38,204 nt of DNA from Microbacterium sp. 13-71-7 (GCF_002257455.1 NZ_NCKN01000005.1:1-38204), one strand, 5' to 3'. Numbered from the stretch's first letter, positions 25,198 to 34,758 are shown. The notes: generated by a model from the letters alone, not told the origin. Translations and numbers: made by a program.

Positions 25198-26409
25198 TCA
25201 GGGGGTCGGAACGGCGCCGAACACGGCGTCGATGACGTCTTCGCTGCGGACGTTCTCGGCTTCGGCCTCGAACGTAAGCAGCACGCGGTGGCGCAGCACG
25301 AGGTGGCGGAGGTTCCGCACGTCCTCGGGGATCACGTACGAGCGCCCGGCGAGCAGCGCGAGCGCCCGCGACGCCTGCAGGAAGGCGATGGATCCGCGCG
25401 GGCTGGATCCGTACTTGATGTAGCCGCCGAGCGTCTCGCCGATGTACGGCACCGGATTGCGCGTGACGTACACGAGGGAGACGATGTAGTTGCGGATCGC
25501 GGGATCGACGTAGACGCGTGAGGAGATGTCCTGCAGCTGCTCGACGTCGGAGAGGGAGATCGTCGTGGTGGCGTGCCGATCCGGATCCAGTGCGCCGGAG
25601 TCGATGCGCGCGAGCACCTCGAGCTCATCGGCCGGGCTCGGATACTCGACGATCTCCTTGAGCAGGAAGCGGTCCATCTGCGCCTCGGGGAGCTCGTACG
25701 TGCCCTCCTGCTCGATCGGGTTCTGCGTCGCGATCACGAGGAACGGGCGCGGGACCCGGTGGATCTCGCCGCCGATCGTCGTCTGCCGCTCCTGCATCGC
25801 CTCGAGCATCGCGGACTGGGTCTTGGCGCTCGAGCGGTTGATCTCGTCGAGCAGGACGAAGTTGGCGTGCACGGGGCCGAGCACGGTGCGGAACGTGCCG
25901 CTCGCGGCGTCGTAGATCTGGGTGCCGGTGATATCGCTCGGCAGCAGGTCGGGCGTGCACTGGATGCGCTTGAAGTCGGCCTTGACGGTGTCGGCGAGGG
26001 TGCTCGCGGCCGTGGTCTTCGCGAGGCCGGGCACTGACTCCAGCAGGATGTGCCCGCCGGCCATGAGCGCGAGCAGCAGGCTCGTGCGCAGGCGCTCCTG
26101 GCCGACCATGCGCGCGGAGTACGCCGTGGACACCGTGTCGAGGATCTGGCGGGCGCGCGCCATCTCCGCCTCCGTCGGGGCGGGCTTGGTGTCGGCGGGC
26201 GCCTCCGGGGCGGGGCTGCTCTGTCCGCTCGGGGCCGCCGCGGGGGGAGCGGTGGTCGCGGGGGCCTGCACGACGGGCTCCTCCCGGCGAAGGCTCGGCG
26301 CGGGCGGCATCGGCGGCGCGGGCGGCATCGCGGGCGGGGGAGCGACGATCCCCGAAGGCGGCGGCGGAGTCTGCGCGGCGAACGCGGCGGCGTCGTTGTT
26401 CTGGCTCAC
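25198..26409 (-). CDS. MoxR family AAA+ ATPase
   Basis: This is a 403-residue AAA+ ATPase. The first 80 residues are low-complexity and very Pro/Ala-rich, an unusual extension. The AAA core has Walker [11 protein letters not shown] (124-133), Walker [10 protein letters not shown] (184-192), the sensor-like [22 protein letters not shown], and a C-terminal lid ending in the [15 protein letters not shown] tail. MoxR ATPases act as chaperones for partner proteins with VWA domains, which follow in this operon. The GTG at 26409 has AGGGGG about 8 nt upstream. A -10-like TACGCT lies at 26472-26467 (minus strand). It is the first gene of the operon and divergent from the hypothetical gene at 26587. 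Confidence 0.92.
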   Translation of the reverse strand: MSQNNDAAAFAAQTPPPPSGIVAPPPAMPPAPPMPPAPSLRREEPVVQAPATTAPPAAAPSGQSSPAPEAPADTKPAPTEAEMARARQILDTVSTAYSARMVGQERLRTSLLLALMAGGHILLESVPGLAKTTAASTLADTVKADFKRIQCTPDLLPSDITGTQIYDAASGTFRTVLGPVHANFVLLDEINRSSAKTQSAMLEAMQERQTTIGGEIHRVPRPFLVIATQNPIEQEGTYELPEAQMDRFLLKEIVEYPSPADELEVLARIDSGALDPDRHATTTISLSDVEQLQDISSRVYVDPAIRNYIVSLVYVTRNPVPYIGETLGGYIKYGSSPRGSIAFLQASRALALLAGRSYVIPEDVRNLRHLVLRHRVLLTFEAEAENVRSEDVIDAVFGAVPTP

Positions 26410-26586
26410 GTGCGGATCCCCCTGTGGCTTCTGGTGCCGCGCGATCCTGCCGCGCGCGACCCTGCCAGCGTAACCGCCGAGGCTGACCGCGCGACGCGGA
26501 TCGGATGGGGAGGACTGCCCATCTGCGCAGTCGGACCGCCCCTCCGTATGCTGAGGCGGAGTTCTGCCGGGGGAAGGAAGCCAACG

Positions 26587-27048
26587 ATGAGCGTGGACGT
26601 GTTCCAGATCGTCCTGTGGGGCACCACAGCGCTGCTGCTGCTCGCCCTGATCATCTTCTGGTGGCGCCAAGATGTGCGCGAACGCCGAGAAGCGGCGCTC
26701 GCGCGACGCTGGGGCAACGCCACGACATGGAACGCCGATCGCACGGCGAGGGTCGTCCGTGTCGCCCGGCTGGGCCCGGGGGTCGCGTGGCTCGAGCATG
26801 AGGGCGTCGAGTTCGAGGTGCGTCTGCCCGATGACATCCCGGCTGTGTGCGTCGGGTGGTACCTCCATGTCGCGGGGTGGGCATCCGCGGCATGCGCCGC
26901 GGAGAAAGGCCGGACGGTGAGGATCGGCGCCGAGAACGTGCGAGAGGCGTTTCCGCCCGAGACTCCCGCGGTCGCCGATCGGCTGATGGGCAGGGGCGAA
27001 AGGAAGTCGGGGCTCATGAGCCGACTGCTCCGGATGAGAGGGCTCTAG
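26587..27048 (+). CDS. Single-helix membrane protein of unknown function
   Basis: This is a 153-residue protein with one N-terminal transmembrane helix (about 5-27), a basic segment ([17 protein letters not shown]) and a compact, probably beta-rich soluble domain ([42 protein letters not shown]). I do not recognise a family. The ATG at 26587 has AAGGAAG 8 nt upstream, and a -10-like TATGCT lies at 26547-26552. It is divergent from the MoxR gene and separated by 95 bp from the following kinase gene. Confidence 0.75.
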   Translation: MSVDVFQIVLWGTTALLLLALIIFWWRQDVRERREAALARRWGNATTWNADRTARVVRVARLGPGVAWLEHEGVEFEVRLPDDIPAVCVGWYLHVAGWASAACAAEKGRTVRIGAENVREAFPPETPAVADRLMGRGERKSGLMSRLLRMRGL

Positions 27049-27143
27049 GCCCGCCCGCAGGCCGGCGCGTTCGGATCTCCCTCCGAGGACTCGCACCCCG
27101 TACGGTGGAACAGACCACCCGCCGATCGTTGAGAGGATCCCGC

Positions 27144-28394
27144 ATGGCCGATCCGGGCCTGCAGGCTGCAGAGCGCCCCGGGCTGCGTCGCCTCGGGATC
27201 CTGCCGTTGCGCGTCGTGCCCGGCCGCGCCAACCTCGCGATCTGGACGTTCGCGATCATCTGCGCACTCGCCCAGCTCGCGGTCGCGGCATCGCTGAGCG
27301 CCACGGTCTACCGCATCCCGCTCGCGGCGGCGCTGATCCTCTCGCTCCTGCAGGCGGCGGCCATCGTGCTCGCGCTGTTCGCCCCGGTCTGGGCGACCAT
27401 GCTGGCGCTGATCGCGGGCAATGCGCTGTCCGGCCTCGCCGTGGCTGGCGCGGACCGGCCGTGGCCGATCGCCGCCTCGACGATCGTCGCGTACACCCTG
27501 GTCTGGATCGGCGTCTCGCTGCGGGCGCGCTGGTGGCTGCCGGTCGCCGCCTGGGCGTTCAGCGTGCTCTCCGCGATCATGGTCGCCGTGGACGCGCCCA
27601 CCCGGCCCGATGACGGGCTCGTGATCGCCGACCTCATCGTGTTCGCGGCGGTCACGCTCGGGGCCGTGCTCGTCGGGATCGGCATCCGCAACTGGTCGCT
27701 ACTCCGCGCTCAACTGCGCGCGGAGCGCGCGGCGACCGCGGCGGAGCTCGCTCGTCGCGAGGCGGTGCAGGACAAGGCGCGCATCGCCCGCGAGCTGCAC
27801 GACGTCGTCGCGCACGGCATGTCCGCGATCCAGGTCCGCGCCGCGAGTGCGCGCTACCGGATGCCGGATCTTCCCGCGGATGCCGCGGCCGAGTTCGACG
27901 AGGTGGCCGCCACCGCGCGGTCGGCGATGAAGGAGATGCGCGTGATCCTCGGGCTGCTCCGCGACGAGGAGGGCGAGACCGATCACGCCCCGCAGCCCGG
28001 GCTCGACGACCTCCCCGCGCTCCTCGCCCGGGCGAACGACCTCGCGCCCGTCACCGAGACCGGATCCTGGCGGCTCACCGCCGAGGAGCAGAGCAACCCG
28101 CTCCTGGGGCTCACCGCCTACCGCGTCGTGCAGGAGGGGCTGAGCAACGTCGCGCGGCACGCTCCGGGCGCGGCGACCGAGATCGCCTGGACCGAGACGC
28201 CCGAGGAGCGGGGGATCCGGATCCGCAACGAGCCCCCGACCGGAGCGATCGCGCCGCGGGCGGACGGCGGAGGGCACGGGCTGCGCGGCATGCGCGAGCG
28301 GGTCGAGGCGATGGGCGGCACGGTCGCTGCGGCCGTCACGGGCGATGGCGGATACGTGCTGCAGGTGCGGATCCCCCGGGAGGAGCAGGCATGA
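27144..28394 (+). CDS. NarL-type (HisKA_3) sensor histidine kinase
   Basis: This is a 416-residue kinase. Six or so N-terminal transmembrane helices occupy about 30-185. A HisKA_3 dimerisation domain follows, with the phosphoacceptor His219 in [14 protein letters not shown], then a HATPase_c domain ([18 protein letters not shown] for the N-box, [18 protein letters not shown] for the G-box). The sensor part is almost all membrane, so the stimulus is probably sensed in or near the membrane. It overlaps the response regulator gene by ATGA and forms a two-component system with it. The ATG at 27144 has GAGAGG upstream. The target genes are not evident. Confidence 0.93.
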   Translation: MADPGLQAAERPGLRRLGILPLRVVPGRANLAIWTFAIICALAQLAVAASLSATVYRIPLAAALILSLLQAAAIVLALFAPVWATMLALIAGNALSGLAVAGADRPWPIAASTIVAYTLVWIGVSLRARWWLPVAAWAFSVLSAIMVAVDAPTRPDDGLVIADLIVFAAVTLGAVLVGIGIRNWSLLRAQLRAERAATAAELARREAVQDKARIARELHDVVAHGMSAIQVRAASARYRMPDLPADAAAEFDEVAATARSAMKEMRVILGLLRDEEGETDHAPQPGLDDLPALLARANDLAPVTETGSWRLTAEEQSNPLLGLTAYRVVQEGLSNVARHAPGAATEIAWTETPEERGIRIRNEPPTGAIAPRADGGGHGLRGMRERVEAMGGTVAAAVTGDGGYVLQVRIPREEQA

Positions 28395-29062
28395 CGACGG
28401 TGCTGATCGTGGACGACCAGGCGATGCTGCGGGCCGGCTTCGCCGCGATCCTGCAGGCGCAGGACGGACTCGATGTGATCGGGCAGGCTTCCGACGGGAG
28501 CGAGGGCGTCGACGAGGCGCGCCGGCTGCGCCCCGACGTGGTGCTCATGGACGTGCGCATGCCGAACCTCGACGGGATCGAGGCGACCCGCCGCATCATC
28601 GCCGCCGCCGAGCGCGACGGCCGCACCCCGCCGGCGGTGCTGGTGCTGACCACGTTCGACGCGGACGAATACGTGCACGAGGCGCTGCAGGCCGGGGCCA
28701 GCGGATTCCTGCTCAAGGACGCGCTGCCCGAGGAGCTCGTGCAGGCGGTCCGCGTCGTGGCCGCCGGCGATGCGCTGCTCGCCCCGCGCATCACGCGGCG
28801 CCTGCTCGAGCGCTTCGCGGAGAGCCGCCCGCGCTCGAACAGCGCGGAGCTGCGCCTGAAGGGCCTGACCGAGCGGGAGCACGAGATCCTCGTGCTGATC
28901 GGGCGGGGGCTCTCGAACCGTGAGATCGCGTCCGAGCTGTTCCTCGCCGAGCAGACCGTCAAGACGCATGTCAGCCGGATCTTCTCCAAGCTCGATCTGC
29001 GGGACAGGGTGCAGGCCGTGATCCTCGCCTACGACGCCGGGCTGGTCGCTCCCGCGGGCTGA
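28391..29062 (+). CDS. NarL/FixJ family response regulator
   Basis: This is a 223-residue regulator with a complete receiver domain: acidic pair Asp8-Asp9, phosphoacceptor Asp54 (VVLMDVRMPNLDG), Thr in LTTFD and Lys109 (GFLLKD). A LuxR-type helix-turn-helix is at about 155-212 (LTEREHEILVLIGRGLSNREIASELFLAEQTVKTHVSRIFSKL). It is translationally coupled to the kinase gene. It serves as a useful contrast to the degenerate receiver of the regulator at 18794. It is convergent with the DUF4190 gene, 6 bp apart. Confidence 0.95.
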   Translation: MTTVLIVDDQAMLRAGFAAILQAQDGLDVIGQASDGSEGVDEARRLRPDVVLMDVRMPNLDGIEATRRIIAAAERDGRTPPAVLVLTTFDADEYVHEALQAGASGFLLKDALPEELVQAVRVVAAGDALLAPRITRRLLERFAESRPRSNSAELRLKGLTEREHEILVLIGRGLSNREIASELFLAEQTVKTHVSRIFSKLDLRDRVQAVILAYDAGLVAPAG

Positions 29063-29068
29063 GGCGGA

Positions 29069-29449
29069 TCAGGTCGTGTGCGACACCGCGACGCCGAAGG
29101 CGGAGAGCCCGATCACGAAGAACAGGATGAGGATCAGGGCCCACACCAGCAGGATCAGGCTCGAGATGATCACGCCGGCCACGGCCATGCCTCGTCCCGC
29201 CCGCTCCTTCCTGATACCCGCGATGCCCAGGATCAGCGCCGCGACGGGGACGAGGAAGGTGAAGCCGAACACGATCGAGACGAGCGCGAGCACCAGCGAG
29301 GCGATGCTCATCCCCTTGGGCTCCGGCACCGCGAGGTAGGCCGGCATCGGGTAGTACGCCTGGCCGTTCGCGGGATGCTGCGCCATCGGATACGGCGGGG
29401 CGGCCTGATACGGCGGCGGCCCGGGTTGCGGATCCTGCGGATAGGTCAT
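29069..29449 (-). CDS. DUF4190 domain membrane protein
   Basis: This is a 126-residue protein. A Pro/Tyr/Gln-rich cytoplasmic N-terminus (about 1-42) precedes two transmembrane helices joined by GIAGIRKERAGRGMAVAGVIIS, which is characteristic of DUF4190. GMSIASLVLALVSIVFGF starts the first helix. These proteins are widespread in actinobacteria and have no known function. The ATG at 29449 has GAGGGGG upstream. The gap 29450-29605 contains no gene; it must hold promoters for this gene and for the divergent acyltransferase. Confidence 0.85.
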   Translation of the reverse strand: MTYPQDPQPGPPPYQAAPPYPMAQHPANGQAYYPMPAYLAVPEPKGMSIASLVLALVSIVFGFTFLVPVAALILGIAGIRKERAGRGMAVAGVIISSLILLVWALILILFFVIGLSAFGVAVSHTT

Positions 29450-29605
29450 GGCGTCCCCCTCGTCCGAGCGGGGCGACCTGCCCCACTCCCTTCCTAGCGC
29501 ACCTCGGCCGGCCGCGCCGCCCGGTCGTCGTGATACCGCGGTAGGGGGTGGATCCGGCACCGCAGCGGGACGCGGAGGGCGAGACCTGACCACGACCGTA
29601 GGGAC

Positions 29606-30907
29606 ATGGCACTCCTCACCCCGGTCCTCGCTCCCGCGCCGGCGCATCCTGCGCGCCCCGTCGCCCCCGGTTCCGTTCCGGCGAAAACGACGCGCGACAC
29701 CGCCGTCGACGGCGTGCGGGCGATCCTGCTGGGCGTCGTGGTGCTGCTGCACTCCCTCATGGTCGGGGTGAGCGTCGCCGCCGACGGATCCCCGATCCTG
29801 CGCAACGCCATGGAGGGCTGGGACGGCTTCGCCCCGCTCACCTGGGTCCTGCAGATCATGCCCCTGTTCTTCGTGCTCGGCGGCTTCGCGTCGTACACGC
29901 AGTGGACGCGGCAGCGGGCGCGGGGCGCCACGACCGGCGACTACGTGGCCGCGCGGATGCGCCGCCTGCTGATCCCCGCATCCGGCGCGATCCTGGCGAC
30001 CGCGGTGCTGCTGGCCGGTCTCGTGATCGCCGGAGTGCCGGCAGACGTCATCGCCACGGCGGGATTCCGGATCAGCCAGCCGCTGTGGTTCCTGGGCGTC
30101 TACCTCGGCTGCACCGCGCTCGTGCCGTTCATGGTGCGCCTGCACGAGCGGCACAGGATCCCCACCGTCGTCGCGCTCGCCGCAGGAGTCGTCGCCGTCG
30201 ACATCGTGCGCGGCGCGACCGGCCTCACCGCGATCGGACTGGTGAACATGGCCTTCGTGTGGCTGCTGCTGCAGCAGCTCGGCTTCGCGGTCGCGGACGG
30301 ATCGCTCGACCGCATCCGCCGTGCGCCGCTGCTCGCGATCGCCGCCTCGGCCGTCGCGGTGGCGGGCGTGCTGATCCTCACCGGCGCCGCGCCGGCCGAT
30401 CTCATCACGGCGCTCAATCCGCCGATGGCGATCCTCGTGGTGGCCGGCATCGCGCAGACCGCCCTGTTCCTCGTGCTGCGCCCGCGGCTGCGCACCTGGG
30501 CCGCCGGCCCGAGGACGGCCGCCGCCGTGGGGTGGATCAACGCCAGGGCGATGACGATCTACTCCTGGCACATGCTCGTGGTGATCGCGATCGCCGGCGC
30601 GATGCTGCTCTCGCCGCTCGTGCTGCCCGTGCCGCTGAGCGCGGCATGGTGGGCGGGCCGGCCGCTGTGGTTCGCGGCCGTGCTCATCGCGGTGGCACTC
30701 GTCGTCGCCCGGGTGGGACGGCGCGAGGCCGCTCGCGAGTCGGCGATGATCCCGGTCGGCGCGGGCCGCGCCACGGTGTCCGCGCTGCTCGGCGTGGCCG
30801 GCGTCGTCACGATCCTCGTCGCGGGATCCGCTCCCGCCGCCTGGGTGATCGGTGCGGCCGTGGTGATCGCTGCGCTTCGGGTGGCGCGCCCCGGCACGAC
30901 GGCCTGA
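29606..30907 (+). CDS. Acyltransferase family 3 membrane protein
   Basis: This is a 433-residue integral membrane protein with about ten transmembrane helices and the acyltransferase-3 (OafA/YrhL-like) signatures: TRDTAVDGVRAILLGVVVLLHSL at the first helix with the catalytic-type His, and QIMPLFFVLGGFASYTQW at the second. Family members transfer acyl groups to cell-surface carbohydrates or lipids; the acceptor here is unknown. It is monocistronic, with a strong stem-loop downstream. The ATG at 29606 follows TAGGGAC. Confidence 0.88.
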   Translation: MALLTPVLAPAPAHPARPVAPGSVPAKTTRDTAVDGVRAILLGVVVLLHSLMVGVSVAADGSPILRNAMEGWDGFAPLTWVLQIMPLFFVLGGFASYTQWTRQRARGATTGDYVAARMRRLLIPASGAILATAVLLAGLVIAGVPADVIATAGFRISQPLWFLGVYLGCTALVPFMVRLHERHRIPTVVALAAGVVAVDIVRGATGLTAIGLVNMAFVWLLLQQLGFAVADGSLDRIRRAPLLAIAASAVAVAGVLILTGAAPADLITALNPPMAILVVAGIAQTALFLVLRPRLRTWAAGPRTAAAVGWINARAMTIYSWHMLVVIAIAGAMLLSPLVLPVPLSAAWWAGRPLWFAAVLIAVALVVARVGRREAARESAMIPVGAGRATVSALLGVAGVVTILVAGSAPAAWVIGAAVVIAALRVARPGTTA

Positions 30908-30916
30908 CCCGATCCG

Positions 30917-30936
30917 CCGGGGCGTCACGGCCCCGG
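30917..30936. terminator. Stem-loop between convergent genes
   Basis: CCGGGGC (30917-30923), a 6-nt loop and GCCCCGG (30930-30936) form a GC-only stem 9 bp after the acyltransferase stop codon, ahead of the convergent LysR gene. There is no U-tract. Confidence 0.5.
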
Positions 30937-30981
30937 GGCCGCTGCCGGCCGCGGAGCAGGGCCGCGGAGCGCGGGAGCGCG

Positions 30982-31881
30982 TCAGTCCTGGGTCTTGGCC
31001 GCATTCCGGGCCAGGGCCGCGATGGCGCTCACCAGGGGATTGTCGTCGCCCGCCCGATGGGCGATCTGCATGCGACTGCGGGCGTCGGTGCCGGCGAGAG
31101 GCACGGCGACGGCCCCGGCCGGCAGCGGCGCGGCGGCGCTGAGCGGGGCGATGGTCACGCCGAGACCGTGCGCCACGAGGTGCAGGATCGTGTTCCATTC
31201 GGAGGCGTGGAAGGCGATGGCCGGTTCCACGCCGGCCTCGTGGAACGGCTGCATGTTGCGCGCGAAGGCCTCGGTGCCGGCCGAGGGCGGAAAGAGCACG
31301 AGCGGCCAGGCGGAGAGCTGGGCGGCGTGGACCCGACGCCGGGCGGCCAGCTCATGACCGACGGGCAGCACGGCTGCGAAGCCCTCCTCGAAGAGCGTCG
31401 TGAGGGCCAGCCCTGGGCGGTCCTCGGCGTCGCGGACGATGCCGACGTCGGCGACGCCCTTCTCGAGCCGGTCGACCACGGTGCGGGTGAACCCCTCGTG
31501 CAGGCGGACGAGGACGTCGGGCCGTTCGTCGGTCACCCGGCGCAGCAGGCCTCCGATCGTGCTCGAGGCGGAGGACACGAAGGCGATGTCGAGCCGCCCG
31601 GATTCCCCTCGCGCGACCCGGCGCGCCTCGTCGAGATCCTCGGAGAGCCTCCCGAGCAGATCGCGCGCCCGCGGCCGGAACGCCCGCCCGGCCGCGGTGA
31701 GCTCCACCACCCGCGAGGTGCGCCGGAGGAGAGGGGCGCCCAGGAGGGCCTCGAGTTGGCGGATCTGCTGTGAGAGCGCGGGCTGGGCGATGTGCAGGCG
31801 GGTCGCCGCCCGCCCGAAATGCAGTTTCTCCGCGACCGCCAGGAAGTACCGGAGGTGTCGCAGCTCGATGCGCGGATCCAT
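30982..31881 (-). CDS. LysR family transcriptional regulator
   Basis: This is a 299-residue LysR regulator with an N-terminal winged helix-turn-helix (about 5-65; LRYFLAVAEKLHFGRAATRLHIAQPALSQQIRQLEALLGAPLL) and a periplasmic-binding-fold effector domain (about 95-290, SGRLDIAFVSSASSTIGGLLRRV). It is divergently transcribed from the GNAT acetyltransferase, with a T-N11-A-type palindrome in the 70-bp gap, the usual arrangement for autoregulation and control of the neighbour. The effector is unknown. Confidence 0.94.
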   Translation of the reverse strand: MDPRIELRHLRYFLAVAEKLHFGRAATRLHIAQPALSQQIRQLEALLGAPLLRRTSRVVELTAAGRAFRPRARDLLGRLSEDLDEARRVARGESGRLDIAFVSSASSTIGGLLRRVTDERPDVLVRLHEGFTRTVVDRLEKGVADVGIVRDAEDRPGLALTTLFEEGFAAVLPVGHELAARRRVHAAQLSAWPLVLFPPSAGTEAFARNMQPFHEAGVEPAIAFHASEWNTILHLVAHGLGVTIAPLSAAAPLPAGAVAVPLAGTDARSRMQIAHRAGDDNPLVSAIAALARNAAKTQD

Positions 31882-31892
31882 CAGTGAAACCT

Positions 31893-31907
31893 ATCGAATC
31901 GCACGAT
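31893..31907. promoter_or_regulatory. LysR-type binding site
   Basis: ATCGAATCGCACGAT holds the inverted half-sites ATCG (31893-31896) and CGAT (31904-31907) with a 7-bp spacer, matching the T-N11-A pattern. It lies 12 bp before the LysR start, in the divergent promoter region shared with the GNAT gene. Confidence 0.6.
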
Positions 31908-31951
31908 GAGGTGTATTGGACTTCTCGATCTCGCGCATCCAGGATCGATGT

Positions 31952-32446
31952 GTGCCCGCCGCCCTCCCCGACATCCGCATCGGCCCCCTGTCCGGCCCGT
32001 CCGACCGGGCCGCGTTCCGCGAGCTCAACGAGGAGTGGATCTCCCGGCTCTTCACGCTCACGGACGAGGATCGGACGATCCTCGCCGACCCGGTCGGGCG
32101 CATCGTGGTTCCGGGAGGGGATGTCCTGATCGCGCGGGATGCGGACGAGGCGCCCGTGGGGTGCATCGCCCTCCTGCCCTACGGCGACGGCGTCTTCGAG
32201 CTCGCGAAGATGGCCGTCGCGCCGCACGCGCAGGGCGCCGGGATCGGGCGCCGTCTGATCGCCGCGGCGCTGCGTCGCGCGGCCGACCTCCACGGTCGGC
32301 GTGTCTTCCTCGGCACGAACTCGCGGCTGGAGGCGGCTCTGCACCTCTATGAGGAGACGGGATTCCGTCGCATCACGCGCGACGAGCTTCCGGTCGCCGA
32401 CTACTACGCCCGCGCGGACATCCTGATGGAGATCGCCGTGGAGTGA
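31952..32446 (+). CDS. GNAT family N-acetyltransferase
   Basis: This is a 164-residue acetyltransferase. The acetyl-CoA site is in AKMAVAPHAQGAGIGRRLIAAAL (about 83-105, Q/RxxGxG/A motif). GTNSRLEAALHLYEETGFRRI is the typical last motif. GNAT enzymes acetylate amines of small molecules or proteins; the substrate is unknown. I chose the GTG at 31952, with AGGA 7 nt upstream, over a TTG at 31916 that would lie in the promoter. It is divergent from, and probably controlled by, the LysR regulator. Confidence 0.9.
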   Translation: MPAALPDIRIGPLSGPSDRAAFRELNEEWISRLFTLTDEDRTILADPVGRIVVPGGDVLIARDADEAPVGCIALLPYGDGVFELAKMAVAPHAQGAGIGRRLIAAALRRAADLHGRRVFLGTNSRLEAALHLYEETGFRRITRDELPVADYYARADILMEIAVE

Positions 32447-32501
32447 GGGCTCCGTTCGAGGGTTCCCCTGGATACCGGTATACCGCTACGTTCGCAGTGT
32501 C

Positions 32502-32747
32502 GTGTCCGGATCGAGGGGGGTTTCGATCGGCCAGACGGCGCTCACCCGCGAGCGCACCACCGTCACGATCTCCGCCGTGGAGGTGCTGACCGTGCTGCGG
32601 ATCCCCCTCGCCGTCATCGACGAGCTGATCCGGGCGCACCCGCGCCTCGCGGCCGAGATCGGCGAGTCGCTCGAGCTCAAGCGCGCCGCGGCCGCCGACG
32701 CGATCGCCGCGCTCGGCCTTCCCCGAGGGGAGATCCGCCCGCGCTGA
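32502..32747 (+). pseudogene. C-terminal fragment of a cyclic-nucleotide-binding-domain protein
   Basis: This is an 81-residue ORF. IGQTALTRERTTVTISAVEVLTVLRIPLAVIDELIRAHPRLAAEIGESLELKR matches the final strands and C-helix of a cNMP-binding domain as found at the end of mechanosensitive-channel-type proteins. The phosphate-binding cassette, the rest of the domain and any channel part are missing, so it cannot bind a nucleotide in the normal way. It reads as a truncated remnant. However, a 10-bp palindrome ATACCGGTAT (32472-32481) and a -10-like TACGTT (32487-32492) lie just upstream, so expression as a small protein cannot be excluded. No N-terminal part is visible in the 32447-32501 gap. 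Confidence 0.5.
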
Positions 32748-32761
32748 TGCCGGTCGCCGAT

Positions 32762-32778
32762 GGCCCGGGGTCCGGGCC
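32762..32778. terminator. Stem-loop terminator
   Basis: GGCCCGG (32762-32768), a GGT loop and CCGGGCC (32772-32778) form a perfect 7-bp stem between the convergent cNMP remnant and the EamA gene. Confidence 0.5.
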
Positions 32779-32795
32779 GCGGGGTCTCGCCGGGG

Positions 32796-33755
32796 TCAGG
32801 CTGCGCGGTCGCGCCGCCGCCACCGCAGCCGCGTGACGAGCACGCCGAGCAGGCAGAGCGCGCCGCCGAGGAACATGAGCGGCGTCGGCACCTCGCCGAG
32901 GATCAGCCAGGACAGCAGGATCGCGATCGCCGGCACCACGTAGGTGGTCGCCGAGGTCTGCCCCGCGGTGCTGCGCTGCAGCACATAGGCCCAGGTGGTG
33001 AAGGCGATCGCGGTCGGGAAGACGCCGAGGTAGACCACCCAGAGCGTCGCGTCGAGCGGCGCGGTCTGCAGCGCCCCCACGAGGCTGCCCGTCCAGGGCA
33101 GCAGGGCGATCGTTCCGACGGCCGCGCCCAGCCAGGTGAGCGTGGTCGCGTCCGTGCCTGCGCTCAGCAGGTGCTTCTGCAGGAGGGTGCACCCCGCGTA
33201 CATGACCGCGGCGAGGAGGGCGAGCAGGAGGCCCGCGATGTCGATGGCGCCGCTCTTCGTCGAGGAGTTCAGGCCGATGAGCACGACGCCCCCGAACGCG
33301 ATCGGCGCCCCGATCAGCAGCGGCTTCGGGAACCCTTCCCGCAGGAACAGCCCGCTGAAGACGACCACCATGAGCGGCGCGAGGTTGACCACCATCGCCG
33401 CGGTGCCGGCATCGAGCGTGTGCTCCGCCGCGTTGAGCGCCAGGTTGTAGACGCAGAACCAGCCGACGCCCCACACCGCGACCAGCAGCCAGTGCCGCCG
33501 CGCCGGCAGGCGGATGCCGCGCCGGAGCGCGATGGCGGTGAGGGCGACCGTCCCGACCGCCATGCGCAGCAGCGCCAGCGCGCCGGGGTCGAAGTGGGGG
33601 CCGGCGCCACGGATGCCGATGAACGCCGAGGCCCAGAGCACGACCGTGACCACGGCCGCGATCAGGACGAGCGCCCCGTGGCGCCGCGGGGCCGGTGCGG
33701 CCGTGCCGCCGCCCTCCGCGGGTCGTCGCGTTCGTCCCTGCGTGGTCTCCGTCAT
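32796..33755 (-). CDS. EamA family (DMT) transporter
   Basis: This is a 319-residue drug/metabolite-type transporter with ten transmembrane helices in two EamA repeats (about 30-155 and 170-305). Typical motifs are VLWASAFIGIRGAG at the first helix and SLVGAL...YLGVFPTAIAFTTWAYVLQRS in the second repeat. Such proteins export amino acids, nucleobases or drugs; the substrate is unknown. The ATG at 33755 has a GAAGG immediately before it, too close to work as a normal ribosome site. It is monocistronic. The 33756-33867 gap has nothing recognisable. Confidence 0.9.
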   Translation of the reverse strand: MTETTQGRTRRPAEGGGTAAPAPRRHGALVLIAAVVTVVLWASAFIGIRGAGPHFDPGALALLRMAVGTVALTAIALRRGIRLPARRHWLLVAVWGVGWFCVYNLALNAAEHTLDAGTAAMVVNLAPLMVVVFSGLFLREGFPKPLLIGAPIAFGGVVLIGLNSSTKSGAIDIAGLLLALLAAVMYAGCTLLQKHLLSAGTDATTLTWLGAAVGTIALLPWTGSLVGALQTAPLDATLWVVYLGVFPTAIAFTTWAYVLQRSTAGQTSATTYVVPAIAILLSWLILGEVPTPLMFLGGALCLLGVLVTRLRWRRRDRAA

Positions 33756-33867
33756 CCTTCGATCGTCGCAGGGCCCACCGACATCGGTCGAGCACGGCGA
33801 CCGCCATCCCTCGCCGATATCCCGCCACGCTCCGGGGATCCCGCGCGGCCGCTCCCTGCGCCGGAGT

Positions 33868-34758
33868 TCAGAGGGCGCTGCGGCGGGCGTGGATCGCGGC
33901 GCCGGCGGTGCCGTCCGAGTAGGCGACCGTGATCACGGGGTCGCCGAGGTCGATCAGCGATCCGCCGACCGTGAGCGTCGCGCGGCCTGATCCGTCGAAG
34001 GTGACGGATCCGGCGGGCGAGGATCCATAGCTCACGGACGCCGTCGCGCCCGGCTCCCCGGAGAGCGACAGGGTGTCGCTCGAGAGGATCCGGATGCCGA
34101 GCAGGCCGATCGTGGAGTTCCGCGTCAGGCCCGCGAAGGCGAGCGGCTTCGGCGCGGCGGGGGCCGGAGGTGGTGTCGAAGGCGCTCCCGGGCCGGAAGG
34201 CGCTCCGGGGCCGGAAGGCGCTCCGGGGCCGGACGGCGTGCCCGGTTGCGACGCCGGGGCGCCAGGCGTCGCGCCGTCGCCGGGCGCCGGGGCGGGCGAG
34301 GTGCCCGACGTGCCGCCGTCGCCCGCGGGAGGCGCGAGGGGCGCGGCGGTGGGCGATGCGGGAGCCGGCGTCGCCGGTGTCGCGGGCCGCACGGCCGGGT
34401 CGGTGCGGGGAAGCGGGCCGGGGGAGCCTCCGCCCTCGCCGAGCAGGGCGTTCACCGGATTCCGGGAGCCGGCGTCGACCGAGATGTCCGAGGTCGCGGT
34501 CGCCGAGTCATCGGTCGGCGCGTTCCGAGCGCTCAGGAGGAGCACGCCCCCTGCCGCGCAGAGCAGAACCGCGGCCGCTCCTCCGGCGAGCAGGAGCGCC
34601 CTGCGGCGGCCGAGGCCCGTGGTTCCGGCTCCGGCGTGCGCGACCGGTGCCGCCGCGGGCAGGACCGCCGTGGGCTGCTGCTCCCGCCGGGCGGCGCGAC
34701 GCGGGGACCCCGCGGGCGCGCCCGCGTTCGCGGATCCGGGATCCGTCTCCTGCGTCAT
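33868..34758 (-). CDS. Membrane-anchored Pro/Gly/Ala-rich protein
   Basis: This is a 296-residue protein. A cytoplasmic N-terminus with RRAARREQQPTAV precedes one transmembrane helix (about 54-76). A long Pro/Ala/Thr/Gly-rich linker (about 100-205) contains three PSGPGA hexapeptides encoded by an 18-bp tandem repeat. The C-terminal 90 residues look like a small beta-sandwich (SGEPGATASVSYGSSPAGSVTFDGSGRATLTVGGSLIDLGDPVITVAYSD), perhaps an Ig-like domain on the cell surface. The ATG at 34758 follows GAGGAC. It is divergent from purA. The function is unknown. Confidence 0.8.
   Translation of the reverse strand: MTQETDPGSANAGAPAGSPRRAARREQQPTAVLPAAAPVAHAGAGTTGLGRRRALLLAGGAAAVLLCAAGGVLLLSARNAPTDDSATATSDISVDAGSRNPVNALLGEGGGSPGPLPRTDPAVRPATPATPAPASPTAAPLAPPAGDGGTSGTSPAPAPGDGATPGAPASQPGTPSGPGAPSGPGAPSGPGAPSTPPPAPAAPKPLAFAGLTRNSTIGLLGIRILSSDTLSLSGEPGATASVSYGSSPAGSVTFDGSGRATLTVGGSLIDLGDPVITVAYSDGTAGAAIHARRSAL
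34181..34234. repeat. 18-bp tandem repeat (PSGPGA-coding)
   Basis: Three units close to GGCGCTCCGGGGCCGGAA lie at 34181-34198, 34199-34216 and 34217-34234. They encode the repeated PSGPGA in the linker of the membrane-anchored protein. Confidence 0.85.
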
